Shown here one piece after another: positions 27,167-40,750 of a stretch of DNA of 64,000 nucleotides; position 1 is the stretch's first letter; the number at the start of each line of letters is the position of its first letter. Location of the stretch: positions 4,358,830-4,422,829 of the forward strand of contig JACSVZ010000022.1 of the NCBI GenBank assembly GCA_014706295.1, written 5' to 3'. Under the pieces are notes generated by a model, which was given only the letters and a program-made list of their open reading frames with translations, had not been told where the DNA came from and did no database searches. The stretch is from Lycocorax pyrrhopterus obiensis. Taxonomy: Eukaryota > Chordata > Aves > Passeriformes > Paradisaeidae. The translations under genes and the position numbers were made by a program.

Positions 27167-29915
27167 AGGTCTGATGTGCTCTGCCTGCTCAGAGCCATCA
27201 GCCCAGGGATGAGCCCAGAGCCGCCGAGGTGCAGGACACGGGATCCCTGGCAGTGTCACTGCACACCTGTGTCCTGCCCGAGCTGGGATGGCCACAGGCT
27301 GCACTGTCTGAGAGCACTGCAACAGGAGTTTCTTTCTGCTTCAGCTTCTGCCAGCATGTGTTACACCCTCAAGCTACTTTAACACATTAATCCTTCCATA
27401 GACTATAAAGCCAGAAGGGGCACTTCTAACTGCCTCGTACAAGCACTAGTCATTGAATTCCAGGCAGCAATTCCTCTCTTTAGGCTGTAAGTTATGCTTG
27501 AACTAGACTTTTTTATGAAGAGATTTCAGCCAGAAGAAATGATTAGATCATAGAACCTGACCCTCTGCATATCACAGACCATTACATTTCACCGAGTTCC
27601 CCCTGTACTAAGCTCACTAAGTTGTGTTTGGCTAAAGCATATCACCCTCACAGTTGAACATGTGTATCTCATTTCATATTTGAATTTTCTGGCTTGGGTT
27701 TCCACCCCCTCATTCTCATTATACCATTCCTGCTAGAATAAATAGCCTCTTCTGTACGTGTTTGCTCCTGTACCTGTACACAACAGATGTGTCAGCACAG
27801 TCATCTTTTCAAACTAAGCCTAGGCTCTTCCAGGTGCACTGTCACACATCAGCAGCACACTCTGGAGTGGTCAAAGTTGCAACAGCAAAGTAGTGGTTTA
27901 TGCTGATACAGTAAAAATTAATCCATCCCTTGTGCAAAACAAGTTCCACAGGTCTGAGTACACTCATGTTGTCATGGCTGAGTCCACTCTGGGGACTTCT
28001 GCAGCCCCAGTGCCATAAACATCAACCACTCTCACTGACATTTCTGACTGCTGGAGCAGGAATATCAGCAAAGGTTCCTGAAGGAGATACAGAACCGATC
28101 TTTCATGATAAAAAATGTCATTCCACAAATATTTAGGCTTTTTTGTGCCCCTTCTCTCAAGCTGCAATTGGACAGAATTACTTGTAATATGGTTTATGTT
28201 ATTTATAAATAATACATGAGCACTTATATATGGGCTTTTTTGAGTGCTTGCTCAAAACACTGTTAAAACACAGATGACATTAAGTGGGCAAATGCAGCCC
28301 TTTTATTTCATCCTGTAACATCACTACTGCTTGCAGGACAGTAATTTTGAAATTATTGAGACTGTAGCTAGGATCCAAAAGATTAAATTAATAAAACAGA
28401 TGAGGAAGATTTCTGTAGCAAGGGGCCATAAAGGCCAGTTCCTTCAGGCACATACTTGTGAAATGACAAAGATATTGAAGAAATTATTTTTCCAATCTTC
28501 AATTTTTGAGCTTTTTATTAACTGCTCTGCTACTTTGTCTGCAAAGCAAATCACTGCTTGTAATTAGTCACAGCTTGAGTCCGGTATGCTTTAAATATTA
28601 ACTCTTCTGATAAATTACCTATTTTTTAAATTAGAAGTAATTTTGTAATACACCTCCATAATCATTAACTTCAGAGAACAATCTTTAAAGCCTTCTTCAG
28701 TATTCAGTGATAACCTACTCCAATATTCTTTTAACCTAGATAAAAGCTAAACGTTAGGTCGCAGCAGAACCAGCTCCTGCCAAAATCTTCAATCCATAAA
28801 AACAATATGTTAATGGAAAAAGTTGTGCGTGCTCTTGTACCTTCGCAACAATTGTGCAATCAATCATCAATAAGGCTCCTCAGAGCAAGTTTATTCCAAG
28901 CAGACACAGAAAAGCAAGTTATACAATATTACCTACATGTTTCAGCAAAAGCAGATGCTCACAGCTACCTGTCTGCTACCCAGAAAATGAGGTTTGTTCC
29001 TATCTTGCAGTTTATTAATTTGGAAGCTCTGCCATGGTACCAGTTACAGATGCAGAGGAGATCACAGTACAATCTGAACTGTATTCAACAGCTTATTCCA
29101 AATTCCTGCTTCCCTGCAGAACGTGGCTGGCAGAGCTCCCTGACAACCTCTCAAGAGAAGGATCAGGGAAAAGAGGTCAAATTGCTGTGCTCTGTCAAGT
29201 TGTGCTGATTCTCTGTAAGGTGAGCAGTTGTCAAAGGATTTTCCTGTAATGCCTCTTGAAAAAACTAGTTGCTAAAAGCTTACAGCTAATCACCAATGAG
29301 TTTCTGAACACACCAGGATCAGGAATTCAACCTAATAAACTGATAAAGGAAATTCACAACCAAGTTTAAAAGAGGCACTTGGAGAAGACAGTAGTAAAGG
29401 TAGATAAATCATTAAGTTAAATACGCACCATGACCACTCACAGAGATCCTGTAAAGCTCCAGCTCCTCACTTAGACAAACCTCAGGGACCGTCAGGAAGT
29501 GTCACACACCAGGAACACTGATCAGACCAAGGGGCCAGGTACCAGGATATCCTGCCTTCAACAGCAGCCAGAATTCCTGAGAAAAGGCCAAACCCTACAA
29601 AAGTGGATACCTACTTCCTCCAAGGATTCTCCCAACCAATTTCAGCTCAGGATATGTCCCAACTTTTGCTATTTGTTTAGAGAGTAACCTCCAAAAGGTC
29701 TCTATGTCCAGCGAACTTTCTGCACCCACCATGTGCTTCAGCAAGAAGCACCCTGGTCTGCTGCGCCCCAGGAGATCCCCCTCCTCCTGGGTGTTCCCCC
29801 TGAAACTGGTTCCTGTTGGTTTCATCTGCTGGCCCAGTCTTTCCACAGGATCAGGCAGTGAATATTCATTGCTCCATCACCTTCTCACAGCACTCAGGAT
29901 TCTGAGAGTCAGAGA

Positions 29916-30062
29916 AGGATCCCAGAATGGTTTGGACTGGAAAAGACCTTCAACCCCATCCATTTCCACCCCCTGCCACGGGCAGGGACACCTTCCACCA
30001 GACCAGATTGCTCCAAGCCCCATCCAACCTGGCCTTGGACACTCCCAGTCCATCATATTCCA
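29916..30062 (-). mobile_element. CR1 LINE 3'-end fragment
   Basis: The plus strand has gatcccagaatggtttggac, tggaaaagacct, ccccctgccacgggcaggga, caccttccaccagaccagat and ccatccaacctggccttgga. This is the reverse complement of a CR1 tail, so it is on the same strand as UQCC1. It is truncated after about 145 bp. Confidence 0.92.
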
Positions 30063-33000
30063 GGTGAAATGATCTGCCCATAGAGAAAAGCTTCAGATAA
30101 CTTTAAAAAAGTCAAGAGCAACAAAATTCCAGGGATTATAAAGTACTAAACTAAGTGAAACATATTAGCTAATATTAACAGGGCTGCAGAGACAGGAAAG
30201 ATGGCATCCATTCTGAAAAGTACTTCAGCAGAAACAGGTAAGTACAAATTACTAGAAAATACAGTAAATGAAAATAAAAATCCCAGATAATTATGACCAG
30301 TGATATTCAGTGCTGATAAAGGTACTAGTAGTAGGTGTTAAAAAAAAATTCATAAAACCTATTTAACAATGTGCACACATTTGGCACCTACAGTTTGGAA
30401 ATGGATCTATAAAAGAAAAAAATTAAGTTCAACAATTCAGTAGTGAAGAAAAAGATAAATAAATTTTAGGCATTATGATGAAAGGAATATAAACCAAAAG
30501 AGGAACGCTATTCTGCCATAAATCCATAATGTACCTGCACATAAAATGCTGCACATAATTGTTACCTTTTAATCTCAGAACAGTTCTAACAGTAGTGGAA
30601 AACACATAGAAAAGACCATGATGACATGATGAGACATATGAGGAAACACTCGTTATGTTCAGGATGAAATTAAGAAGATGGTGGAGAGGTAAAATCATGA
30701 GTGGTATCAAGCAGATAAAACAAGGAATTATTGTCCGCTGTTTCTCATTAAAAAAGATGCAGAAAAGAATCTGATGAAATCACCAAATATTACTTTAAAA
30801 TTTAGGTGTTTTCTCATGCAACGCATTTACGTGGCAGAAGTTATTGCCACAGGGCATTAAAGAGCAAAAAATATGGAAGAGGTAACAAAGGGCCTGCACA
30901 TTCCTGGAGGATTTCTGTCAGTGATCCCGAACACTGCGGTCCCCGTGCAGCTCTCGGGTTACTCGTTAGTAAATGCCAGGAGAATATACCAGAAGGAACT
31001 GACCCACAATTCTGTTTCTTCTCCTTTATCCCAAATATCTCTGGTCATTGGCAGCCACAGCACACACTGGATCTCCATCTGACAGCAGCAGGAGTTCTGA
31101 GCATGTTCAGTTGTGTCCATTTTTTGCTGACCTTTGCAGATACTGGCTGGTATCTCTCCTGTCTGGGTCTCTATTCTTTCCTGCCCTGACTTCCAGCAAG
31201 ACAGGCGCAGCTCATTAGATGATCCTGGACACCAGACATCAGGTCACTTTGCTGACTTGGCAGGAATTCCACCTGAAAAGTGCTAGTGCAATTAAAAAAT
31301 TGCTGCCTTTACCATAGCCTTTAATACCCTCATGGGAAGAGGCTACATTTTATGTAGTAATATGAGCAAGAAAGATCCTGCTCATACCAAATAGGTCATC
31401 CACCCCTAGGGGAAAAATAGTAAGAACACAAAAAAACATTCTTTCTCCAAGAATTTGGGACCAGAACAAGCTTCTGTTGGAGGGGAACAGCGAGGTACCC
31501 ATCTCCTAAAAAAACTGTCCGAAAAATGTTTATTTCATTTCAAATGGAGTGACAATTGCTAGAGTCCATACAGTTAGTCAGCAATTAACCAGCCTAATCC
31601 TTACTGCTACAACCTTTATCCAGTGACTGAAGTCAGGACAAATGCAAATACTCACAATTAGTATCACCTTTTCAAATTTATTTCTGTAGTGCCTGGCAGA
31701 CTGGCTGATTTGTGTTTGCTCCATCAGCCTTCCCACTCTCTCCTAGCAGGGCCCTGCTCATACGTGACCTGTTTGACATTATCCCATCAGTTCCACATTT
31801 GAGTAAAATTCTAATTTGAAGTCACATTGCTTTCACCTTCTACCAATATTCTGCACCTTCTGGTTTCAATCATAAGCTGAGAAAAACCCGATTTCCCCAA
31901 GCATTCCTCCTCCCCAGGGCTTCAAACACACGCAGGCCACAGAACAGTTAACAGTTAAATATTTTCTTGCCAATATTTTAAGAGTGCAGAAGGTTCCAAA
32001 TTGCTGGTAAAATAAACAATGCCAGACTGTGAAAACTCCTGCCTGCCATATACTCTGATGTTAACAAGAGTTTCTTTATTACTGTAACCTTTCAGAAGAG
32101 AACAAAAATTATTTCTCTACCCTAGTTCTGCCCTCAAGTAAAAGGCAAAGGAGGAAAGCAAACTATGAAAATGCTGCATCGTAAGATATTGTGAGTTTTC
32201 CATCTTACTGCTGCTTTTCATTCAGACTCTCGATGCCGCTGTGAATAAGTAAACTTCTAGAAGATCCTAAAAGCATGGGCAAGGATTTTAAGAAGCCAAA
32301 ATCTTCCTTACACAGTTTTCTGAATAACATGGATTAAATCTATATATGGGTCATCTTCCCTTCTGCAAGGACATCATAAAACAGGAAATACAGAAGGGCA
32401 AATTTAGGATTCTTTCAAGTAGACGCATTATTTTTAAGCTCCTTGGTACCCAGCTCTGTCCTCTGAGGCTTTAATCTTGTATTTCCACCAATTACAGGGG
32501 CTCTGCCACTTTCCCACTTTTAAAAAATGAAGTCTTCAAACAGCATCTCCAAACAGAATTGCTGGTACTCAGCATCAGTGAGACAAATTACTCCATAGTT
32601 GAGGGACACCCCCTAAAACCACTGCTCACCCACAGGCCTGCCTTCTGTTCCCTGCCAGATCCTTCTGGATGCCCAAGCCCTGTGAAAACCCATTTAGACC
32701 AGTGTTGCTCATTTCCAATTGACCAAGACTGTACTGACCCCATCTCCTACCCACGACATCCCAACCATAAAAATGTCCCTTTTTATGTGCACTTATTCTC
32801 CTGGCCCCAAGGCCTCCCGACTAACTTGAAAGTCAACATGATGCACACTTTGCTAGCGACAAAGAGAGATCTCTAAGATTAGATATGCTGGTATTTTGGT
32901 CAAATCTTTTAAGCTTTGGCATTATTTCCTGACCTTTGAATGAAATAACAAAATCCAAGCTCTTACAGAAGTGTAATGGTAATTAACTAGTTAATACAGA

Positions 33001-33623
33001 TAAAACGAGTGCTGTGTAAGACCAGAAAGAAAAGAGAAAGAGACAACTGAAGACAGACAAAGGAATAGAATCCATTGAGGTTCCCAGACCAGGATGGAAA
33101 ACAGAAAAGCAGCTCGGCTTCCCTATATGTTACAGAAGTAGCCTCTGCTGTTGCTCATACTAGGGTTGTAAAAGAAATCAGAGGAGTGAGCAAGTGTGGA
33201 AGCAGGCACTGGGATTACTGTAGATTGCACTTGCACTTCCTGAACATTACCTTTTGCTCTACTGCGGGAGCAGTTAGCAAAAGCAGTCAAAAAAAGGGGT
33301 TTCAAAGAGCTGCCAGTTCTGTAAATGGATAAAATGGGCCAGGGAACTCAGAAAGTGGAAGCAAAAGCTAAACCAAGCTCTAACAAGAAAATACAAGACT
33401 CACTGCTGAAGTGGAAGCAGAAGAGATCAGTGACTTTCTATCTGCAGCGAAAAGCACAAGAAACAATGTGATTAAAATGTATGGGAACAACAGAGAAGCT
33501 CTCAACGGTTTATTTGGTTTGATTTAGGACACTGGTCTTGGTATTATTTCTGTTTTTATGAAGGAGCTTAAAAGCACATTCTGGGGGAAGAACCTTTCCC
33601 TATACAATGGGCATAGAGTAATA

Positions 33624-33659
33624 TAATACTGAAAAAATACGTAATACTGAAAAAAGGTA
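33624..33659. repeat. 18 bp tandem duplication
   Basis: Two adjacent units both begin taatactgaaaaaa and differ in their last few bases. They lie in UQCC1 intron 7. Confidence 0.7.
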
Positions 33660-33781
33660 TCTCTAGTAAAGGTGCCACAAGGCAGCTTCCAGTGTAATTC
33701 CTGCAGGCACTCGAGCAAGGCACAGAACAGGCCAAGGACACCACCTTACAGTAACAGGCTCCAACACATCTGGGAAATTTA

Positions 33782-33822
33782 AATTGATTTTTTTTATGCC
33801 AGAATTGATTTTTTAATGCCAG
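33782..33822. repeat. About 20 bp tandem duplication
   Basis: Two adjacent units, aattgatttttt followed by atgccag, are 21 and 20 bp long and differ only in the length and last base of the T run. They lie in UQCC1 intron 7. Confidence 0.8.
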
Positions 33823-35261
33823 AAAACTGGGGCAGGCCAGCTGAAAAGAACCCAAGCATTTATTATATCTTTATTTCAATACCAGGCATCGTCAGCATGG
33901 CCCAAACATTTCACCCAGGTGTGTTGGTTCCACAGACGCTGTCTCTAGAACAACTACATCAAAAGCAACCTGAGAAAGAGACCCCTATTTCAAAACTCCA
34001 TGTGCTGGTAAAGCTAAATTTGCATCATTACTGTTTGTTCCAGACATCATCACAGTTGAGATAATTCAAGGTAAAATTCCATACACATGCACTGTCCTAC
34101 ATATTTAAGTTATTAAGATTTCCAGAATCAAATTTACTCTGGAAAAGTACCTGCTACTATTATCCATTTATGAAATGACAAAGTACTGGAAACTTACTGT
34201 GAACTTTCAAGCCCTTTGAGAAAATTTCAAGGGTCGATGAACTTTTTTTGGTGATGTTCTTGAAACAATAACTTCAGCTAAAACTAATCATACAATGTCT
34301 GGTATCCTATTAAAAAACCCCACAAAAACCATACAGACAAATTTTGTAGCTCACTGCTTTGGCAAGGTTTTAGTTTCTTTGTTGTTTATAAAAGGGAACA
34401 CTAGAAACTGGTAAGATTTTATATATTCTAAGTGGTCATCAAAAATCATAACATCTTTCTCCTTAAAATGTCCTAGTAAAGCATTTCAAAATATACATAG
34501 ATAATTTTAAACTCAAACTTCGCTTCTTTAGTTTTATAGGTTTTTTAAAACCTTTTTCATCTGTACTGAACACTATCCTCTCTCTCATATCCCAGTCCAT
34601 TTCCTCAAACAAAATCAGTACCTTCTCTGCAACATTTTATTTCAGTACATTCCCTTCATCCCAACTACCCATTCCAGCCCCAAAATACTGCACCCACTTC
34701 CCTTCTGCCCCGATGTCTCTCAAAAGTGTAGTTTCTCTCCTGTGCACCCAAAACAGACTCTGTGACTTCCCTTCAGATTTTAGAGACAGGCCTGGAAAGG
34801 ACCCCTGAACATCCCAGTACAGCAGCTTCCCATTTCAATTCATACAAAGATCAAGTTCTATTTTAAAATTGTATCTATTTTACACCCTGTCCTCTCATCC
34901 TCTAAAGCCCTTCTACAACTTACTGGTCTCACTCTGACCATGCCTTTCTGAGTGTTTAGTTACAAGGGTCAAACTTTTTGTTCTCCACAGTAAGAATAAC
35001 TTAAACAGAATTAAACTGAGTTTAGGAAATTCTGTAGCTACTGTAAAGTAAATTGGCATTTTTAATCAACTGAAATCTTCTAATTGTGGAAAGAGTATCA
35101 CGACAGAAAACGGTGTTCAAGTTCCCAAAGCCAATTTCAGCTCTCAGTTACATGTATTGATTCTGATGCTGTTACTTCAGACGTACATGAGTGTAACTGA
35201 GAGCAAATTATGGGTCACTGGGTATAAACAGCTCTAGCTAAAAGTGTAACAAAGGCTGTAT

Positions 35262-35440
35262 TGTGCTACACACAGTAGAGCCAATAAACGAATTCAAAAG
35301 ACACCTAGATGTGTTCCTGGAAAAAAAAAAGCAGGTAGGAGTCTAAGTGGTCTGGTGGGAAAACAGGAAAGTGAGATTATGATAAATTAAAACAGGTTTG
35401 GCACATTGGGCTGGACAGTCCCTCCTAGTCTTATCTCTTT
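35262..35440 (+). mobile_element. Possible ancient CR1-type fragment
   Basis: The motifs aattcaaaagacacctagat, gtgttcctgg and, about 90 bp further, cattgggctggacagtccct resemble the 3' part of old amniote CR1/L3-type LINEs (caag-attccctggatgtgttcct, then ggactagatgacct). The match is weak and the ends are unclear. Confidence 0.4.
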
Positions 35441-35508
35441 TAGAACATTTATTCATTATAAAATGAATTGGCAGCTTTTAGAACATTTATTCATTATAAA
35501 ATGAATTG
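35437..35508. repeat. 38 bp perfect tandem duplication
   Basis: A 34 bp unit running from cttttagaacatttattcat to aaaatgaattg occurs twice without mismatch, separated by gcag (35471-35474), so the period is 38 bp. Perfect identity inside a diverged intron suggests a recent slippage event or a polymorphic allele. Confidence 0.92.
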
Positions 35509-37517
35509 TCATTTTGCACTGAAAAGAACTTTAATTCATTTCAGCAGCAGAATACCACCACAACACACACGACCAAGGCAGGTGAAGCGAGCCTACAACC
35601 AGTTACAAGTATTGGAATAAAGCCTGATGGATCTTCCTGAGATACCACAGGATTTGCACCCACAAGTATTAGTGTGAGGTGCTTGGAGGAGGAAGAAGGG
35701 GTGTTTGGGTTTTTTTGGTTTGGGATTTTTTGAGTGGTTGAAAGTCTATAAATTTCTTTATTTAACCCTCATACCTCTTGTCCTGTTATCAGCTGAAATC
35801 CTGTTCCAGGGAACACCTACATGTCCTTCTGATCAACTCTGCAGCTTCATCTAAGGGTATTAAAATAAACTTATAACAGCTTTTAAATCCACAGAGTTAC
35901 TAAAGCACAATACTGAGATCAGCCAGGTTAATACTCAGGTGGCTCCAGAACTCCCTTAGGGAGAAAAGAGCAGCAATGTCTAGTCCTGAGAGAATTCCCT
36001 TTCCAAACTGATGAGGCAGCTGCCAGTTTGCACAGTATAAATCTATTCCCTGCAAGCCACGAGGTGGAGATCTCTGGCAAAGCAGGATCCAAAGGAAGTC
36101 TTTTACCCAGCCTAATGTTACTATTAACACTTGGAGCCATTGCATCAAGCCAATTTTTCTGTTTGTTTTTAAAGTTTGATAGAAATGTCACTAGTGGAAA
36201 AATTAAGTAAAGAGCACTGGTTAGCCACAGAACTGGACACACCTGGCTGCAAACCCACCAAAAGAGACTGACTTCATTAGTACTAGGGACAGCAGAGTAA
36301 AATTTATATCTGAAATATGCCTGCACCAGTAGAATTTGCTGAGGCCACAGGCTCTCCGTGTGTTTTTACAGCTGTGTCAAGTTTGGGTTTCTGACTCTTG
36401 CCGACATTCAGGAGTGCTGAAGGAGCTCAGGCTAACAGGTCCCAAAACTTTGTAGCAGAGATTTAAATCTCAGCAGTTTTAACAACCAGGTTTTGAAATA
36501 ATACAAACTCCATTTGGAGCTGGAGCTGATGTAAATCAGCAGTTAAAATGCTTTACATTCTACCCCTTTTGGCTTCAATGAACCAGTTAAGAGCAGATGG
36601 CACATTTCAATACACCATCAGTATCACTTCAGGAATATAGTGTCCATTTTCTGCATCAAGTGTTGGCATTGTTGCTAGACTGGAAGCAAGCTAAAGAACT
36701 GCAACTTTGTATGTCAACAAGTTAAACTAATTGCATCCAGCCAGCAATTCCATTCAGGTGCTCTGTATTCCACGATACAGGAATCGGAGTTAAATCTTGA
36801 CCTTTGATACACTGCATGAGAGAAAAGGCAAGGAATGGAATTTCCTAACCTCCTGGATCTATGCAGATGATAATGTAGTGCTCTGAACGTATTCAGTAAA
36901 GTTTCTTTCCATTTACCTTATTTCTGAAAAAGACTCAGATTCTGAAATTTAAAAGCATCGGCAAAGGAACATTAATGTCATCTTTTTATCTACTATTCTT
37001 GATGTATTTGATCACGTTCTTTTGGAGGCAGAATATTTACTGATTGCAGGACTACATTACTTGAAAATAAATTGCTGTTACACATATCCCTCCATCAGGT
37101 CACAAACCCTCTGTCATTACCTCAGCTTCAGCTTAAAAAAATCATTAGGGATAAAGAGATCAAGATTAATAAAGAGAATGTAGCACTAGGGAAACCGCCC
37201 TTTATTGGTCACTCAAAACTCCTTGCAGTTGCTAAAAGTGAGAGGTGAGAAATACTTCAGTCAGGGTACAGCTCTGTGAAGGGCAGGAAGGTGAGTGGAG
37301 AAGAGTGAACAAGCATGGAAAAAACAGGAACTGCCCATGCAGGGGCATGGATGAGGTGGGAGATGAAGCCAGAATCACTGGCACTAAGGAAGGAAACTAA
37401 AGCAGTGATAAGGAGCAAGGGAACTGGTAACATCTTCAAACATCAGTGCACAGATAATTTTCATCTAACATACAATAAATACTACCAGAAGAGTCTAAGA
37501 AATTTGTTTATCTCAAT

Positions 37518-37924
37518 AAAATCCCATTAGTTTTGGGTTGCAGGGACCTCAAAGCTGATCCCATTCCACCCCCTGCCATGGGCAGGGACACTTTCCACTA
37601 AACCAGGTTGCTTGAGGTCCCATCCAACCTGGCCTTGGACACTTCCAGGGATCCAGGGCCAGCCACAGCTTCTCTGGGCACCCTGTGCCAGGGCCTCCCT
37701 ACCCTCACAGAGAAGAATTCCTTCCGCACATCTAACCTAAATTCCCTCCCTTTCAATGTGAAGCCATCCCCCCTTGTCCTGTCACTGCAGCTCCTGAGGA
37801 AGGGTCCCTCTCTGGCTTCCCTGCAGCCCCTTCAGATTCTGGAAAGGTACTGTGAGGTCTCCACACAACCTTCTCTTCTCCAGCCTCAACAGCCCCAACT
37901 TTCTCAGCCTGTCTCCATAGGGGA
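37518..37924 (-). mobile_element. CR1 LINE 3' region (longest in the window)
   Basis: About 400 bp of CR1 appear as reverse complement on the plus strand: ttttgggttgcagggacctc, ccccctgccatgggcaggga, ccatccaacctggccttgga, cacagcttctctgggcaccc, ctaccctcacagagaagaat, ccccccttgtcctgtcactg, tctggaaaggtactgtgagg and ttctcttctccagcctcaac, ending tctcagcctgtctccatag. It is co-oriented with UQCC1, in intron 7. Confidence 0.95.
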
Positions 37925-40491
37925 CTGACTACAAATAATGCCTGAAAGATCAGGAACAAATAAAAGATGAAAGAAAAAACCAAAACAAACCACTACAAGA
38001 CTACAGGTGAAGAGAACAGTCCTGATTTCCAAATTTATCCCCAGGGAGTCCACTCTGCTTTCTCACCCCCTGCCCTCAGTGCCTGCTCAGGAGTTCACTT
38101 CTCACCCAAGGAGGCTCATTAAACCAAGGGGCCTCTGTGCAGCTCAGCTGCACTAATACACACACAGGTGTAACTGCTTTGGAGATTAAGCCCTGAAACG
38201 TTCAGGTTCTTCCTCTGAGCATCTGCTACAGCCACATAAAGGCTGTGTTAGCACCAGGCCACAGTCTGGTGTATTATAGGAATTACAGTACTGCAAGCTA
38301 AGCACACTGGAGATTCCACTGCAGGGTCATTCCTACAAAGACTGCACAATTTAAATTCAAGGATAAACTGACCAGATGCCTAACCTGACAAGGCAGGGAA
38401 TGAATGGCATTCCAGCAACTTCAGAGCTCCTTGCAGTTGCATCACACAGCCACCATGCTACTGCAAAATCCACGTATAAACACTTCAGGGTACACACTGG
38501 ATGAAAACATAACGACACTGGTGGGTTTTTTATACGTTAGGGAATTTTGCGGAGCAATGGAATAGTTTAGTTTGCATAAATGGAAACCCTGTGCATCCCT
38601 TTAAAAAGAACTGACTGTAAGCACTATCTTTTTTCCCCTAAGGTTTACTGTAAAGCTTTCAATACAGGCATAACCTTCAGCATTCTTCACTTTGGAGTCC
38701 TGCATTGCTTGGAAGGGCAGCAAACAGCCAGCTTTGCTCCTCTTTGCTGTCTGCTGCTTCCAACCCTGCACAGAAAAGTACAAGCCAGAACTCTGTTCAT
38801 ATAAGACAAAATTAGGGTTAAAAGAAATAAACAAATCATTTTCTGTTCCAAAGGTTCATTTTCTCCATGGAATCAGACAGAAACTTTCAGGTGCTTTGGG
38901 AGGTGACGTGTTTGGCTGGGGTTCATTTTGGGTTTTGGGGTTTTTTTGCTTTTCAAGAAGAACCTTAAATTTACACCCAGAGTAAAGATCTGAGCTGTGT
39001 GTAGTTCCTAGAGAAAGCAGAATCAACCAGTGGTATGATATGGAAGGCACTGGATAAGGACAAAAATGAAGAAGCTCTTTCATTCAGTCTTTTCCTCCAG
39101 TACATCTGATTTGTCAGGCTCACTCGCACTGCCCTACCAGAAAGAGGAGATTCCCATACTGGAATTTATCTAAGCACATTAATATAGCAAAAAACTCTCA
39201 GATGTACGAATTTAGATTTAATTCAAAAGAAGATTAACAGGACATCTTGTCTTTAAAAGCAATGTGTAACAAAGCAAAGCTACAGAATTCCCAACAACTA
39301 GGAACGAACCCTGTTTGTTCAAACCCTGCTGATGGAATAACTGAAGTTACACCAGAACCAACACCTTCTAAAACTACATACAAATTAAAGGATCAGAGAG
39401 AAACTTCTTGAATTACTAATGTGATCGCATCCCAGATCCTAACTCACTGGTTAATTCCCTTGTCTGGCACCACCAGGAACATCCCGGCAGCTTCTCCAAC
39501 AGAACTGACAACTAAGGCTTGACAATACTCCATTAATTACTGCTATATGAAAACTGTCACTTCTCTAACAGCATAATTTATTTTACTCATAGACAAACCT
39601 CTATTTAATCACTGAACAGTTCTCTTCCTTTTTGACAACACGGGAGATCTTTCCCAGCCCTGTTCTCCCACAGAAGTGCCCTGAGCACAGGCAGCCTCAC
39701 CAGTATCAGGTCTGCTGTCACCTACTTCCACTGCAATGCCTTCTCTTCAGGCAATTACCAACACATGGCTGGAGAAACGCATTTTCAGACTTTAAGGACA
39801 GGAATTACCATTACAACCAACTACCATAACCTTTCTCAGAATAAGCCAGAATGATCCAGCCTTCCTCTTCCCTCAAACTTGCAAATGAACTCTCCTTGGA
39901 ACTACTCTCTCCTTAGAACATTTTTTTTTTGTGTGTGATAAAGATCTGGTACAGAGAGAATCCAAAATGAAAAATACACTAAGGACTAATTACAGTCATG
40001 TGCAGGAACTTGACAAAAACCCCTTTTTGATTAACCTTCCTTTAACCATTTTAGATACAGAGGAAACTGGATACAGTTTAGAGCTCTGTTTAGATACAGA
40101 GCTCTGCTGGAATTACTGAAGTTGTGGCTATAGATTTGGCACCAGTCACATTCCTCCCTACCCCAGCTGCTTATTCCTATCCCCATTCTGTTGTAGCAGC
40201 ATCCGTTTCCGCAATCACGTGGCAAATCATGTAGGAAATTAATTAATTTCAGACAAATCAAAACCTTTATCCAGGCCACAATGCACTTTCAGAAACAAGG
40301 CCAGTGGCTCAATACATCAGCTGAGGGAATGAATGCTCAGGAGTGAGGGCTGCAGGTACCAGCTTAAGCTAGTAAAGAAATCAAACAGGTTGATTCTCAG
40401 GCATTTTTCTAAGATATCCAAATCCACAAAAGCACTGAAAGATGGGAATCTTTCAATTCCCATGGGATTAACACCACCAGAGAGGACTTAC

Positions 40492-40600
40492 CCCCATCAC
40501 CTTCCCACGCTGTTCAACATCCTCCCACATGCAGTGAACGATGTAGCGACACATGTACTTCCCTGTGCGGCCCTCCTGCTTCAGCCGCACCAGGCACATC
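40492..40600 (-). CDS. UQCC1: UQCC1 coding exon 7 (chaperone domain core)
   Basis: The exon begins with the last base of a split Trp codon (phase 2 junction) and adds 36 codons: MCLVRLKQEGRTGKYMCRY, then IVHCMWEDVEQRGKVMG. The human segment, from memory, is MCLVRMKQEGRSGKYMCR and MWEDVQQRGRVMG. The KYMCR and MWEDV blocks are family hallmarks. The acceptor is ctcttgcag and the donor gtaagt. The exon is GC-rich in an AT-rich intron background. Confidence 0.97.
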
Positions 40601-40733
40601 CTGCAAGAGCACACAGCACAGTCAGAGCTCCTGGGCTTTTTTTAAAAAGGAAAGAGTACATTAAATACATTCCAGCTCATTTAAGATTTTCCTTACAGTA
40701 CATGTTTGTGATCAGGAGAAAAACACACAGAGA

Positions 40734-40750
40734 TTTTTTTTTTTTTTTTT
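40734..40750. repeat. Homopolymer T run (17 bp)
   Basis: An uninterrupted run of 17 T on the plus strand lies in UQCC1 intron 6, about 130 bp upstream of exon 7 on the gene strand. Confidence 0.9.

Larger units (their letters stand above)
23956..40491 (-). other. UQCC1 intron 7 (16.5 kb)
   Basis: This is the longest intron in the window, with a gtaagt donor at 40491 and a tttttcag acceptor at 23956. It contains CR1 pieces at 26.9, 29.9 and 37.5 kb, a degraded CR1-like piece at 35.3 kb and small tandem duplications at 33.6, 33.8 and 35.4 kb. The stretches 24-26.8, 27.2-29.9, 30.1-35.2 and 37.9-40.4 kb are mostly AT-rich with no recognised repeat, gene or RNA. In mammals introns of this gene hold enhancers for the neighbour GDF5, so conserved regulatory DNA here is possible but not visible from sequence alone. 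Confidence 0.85.
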
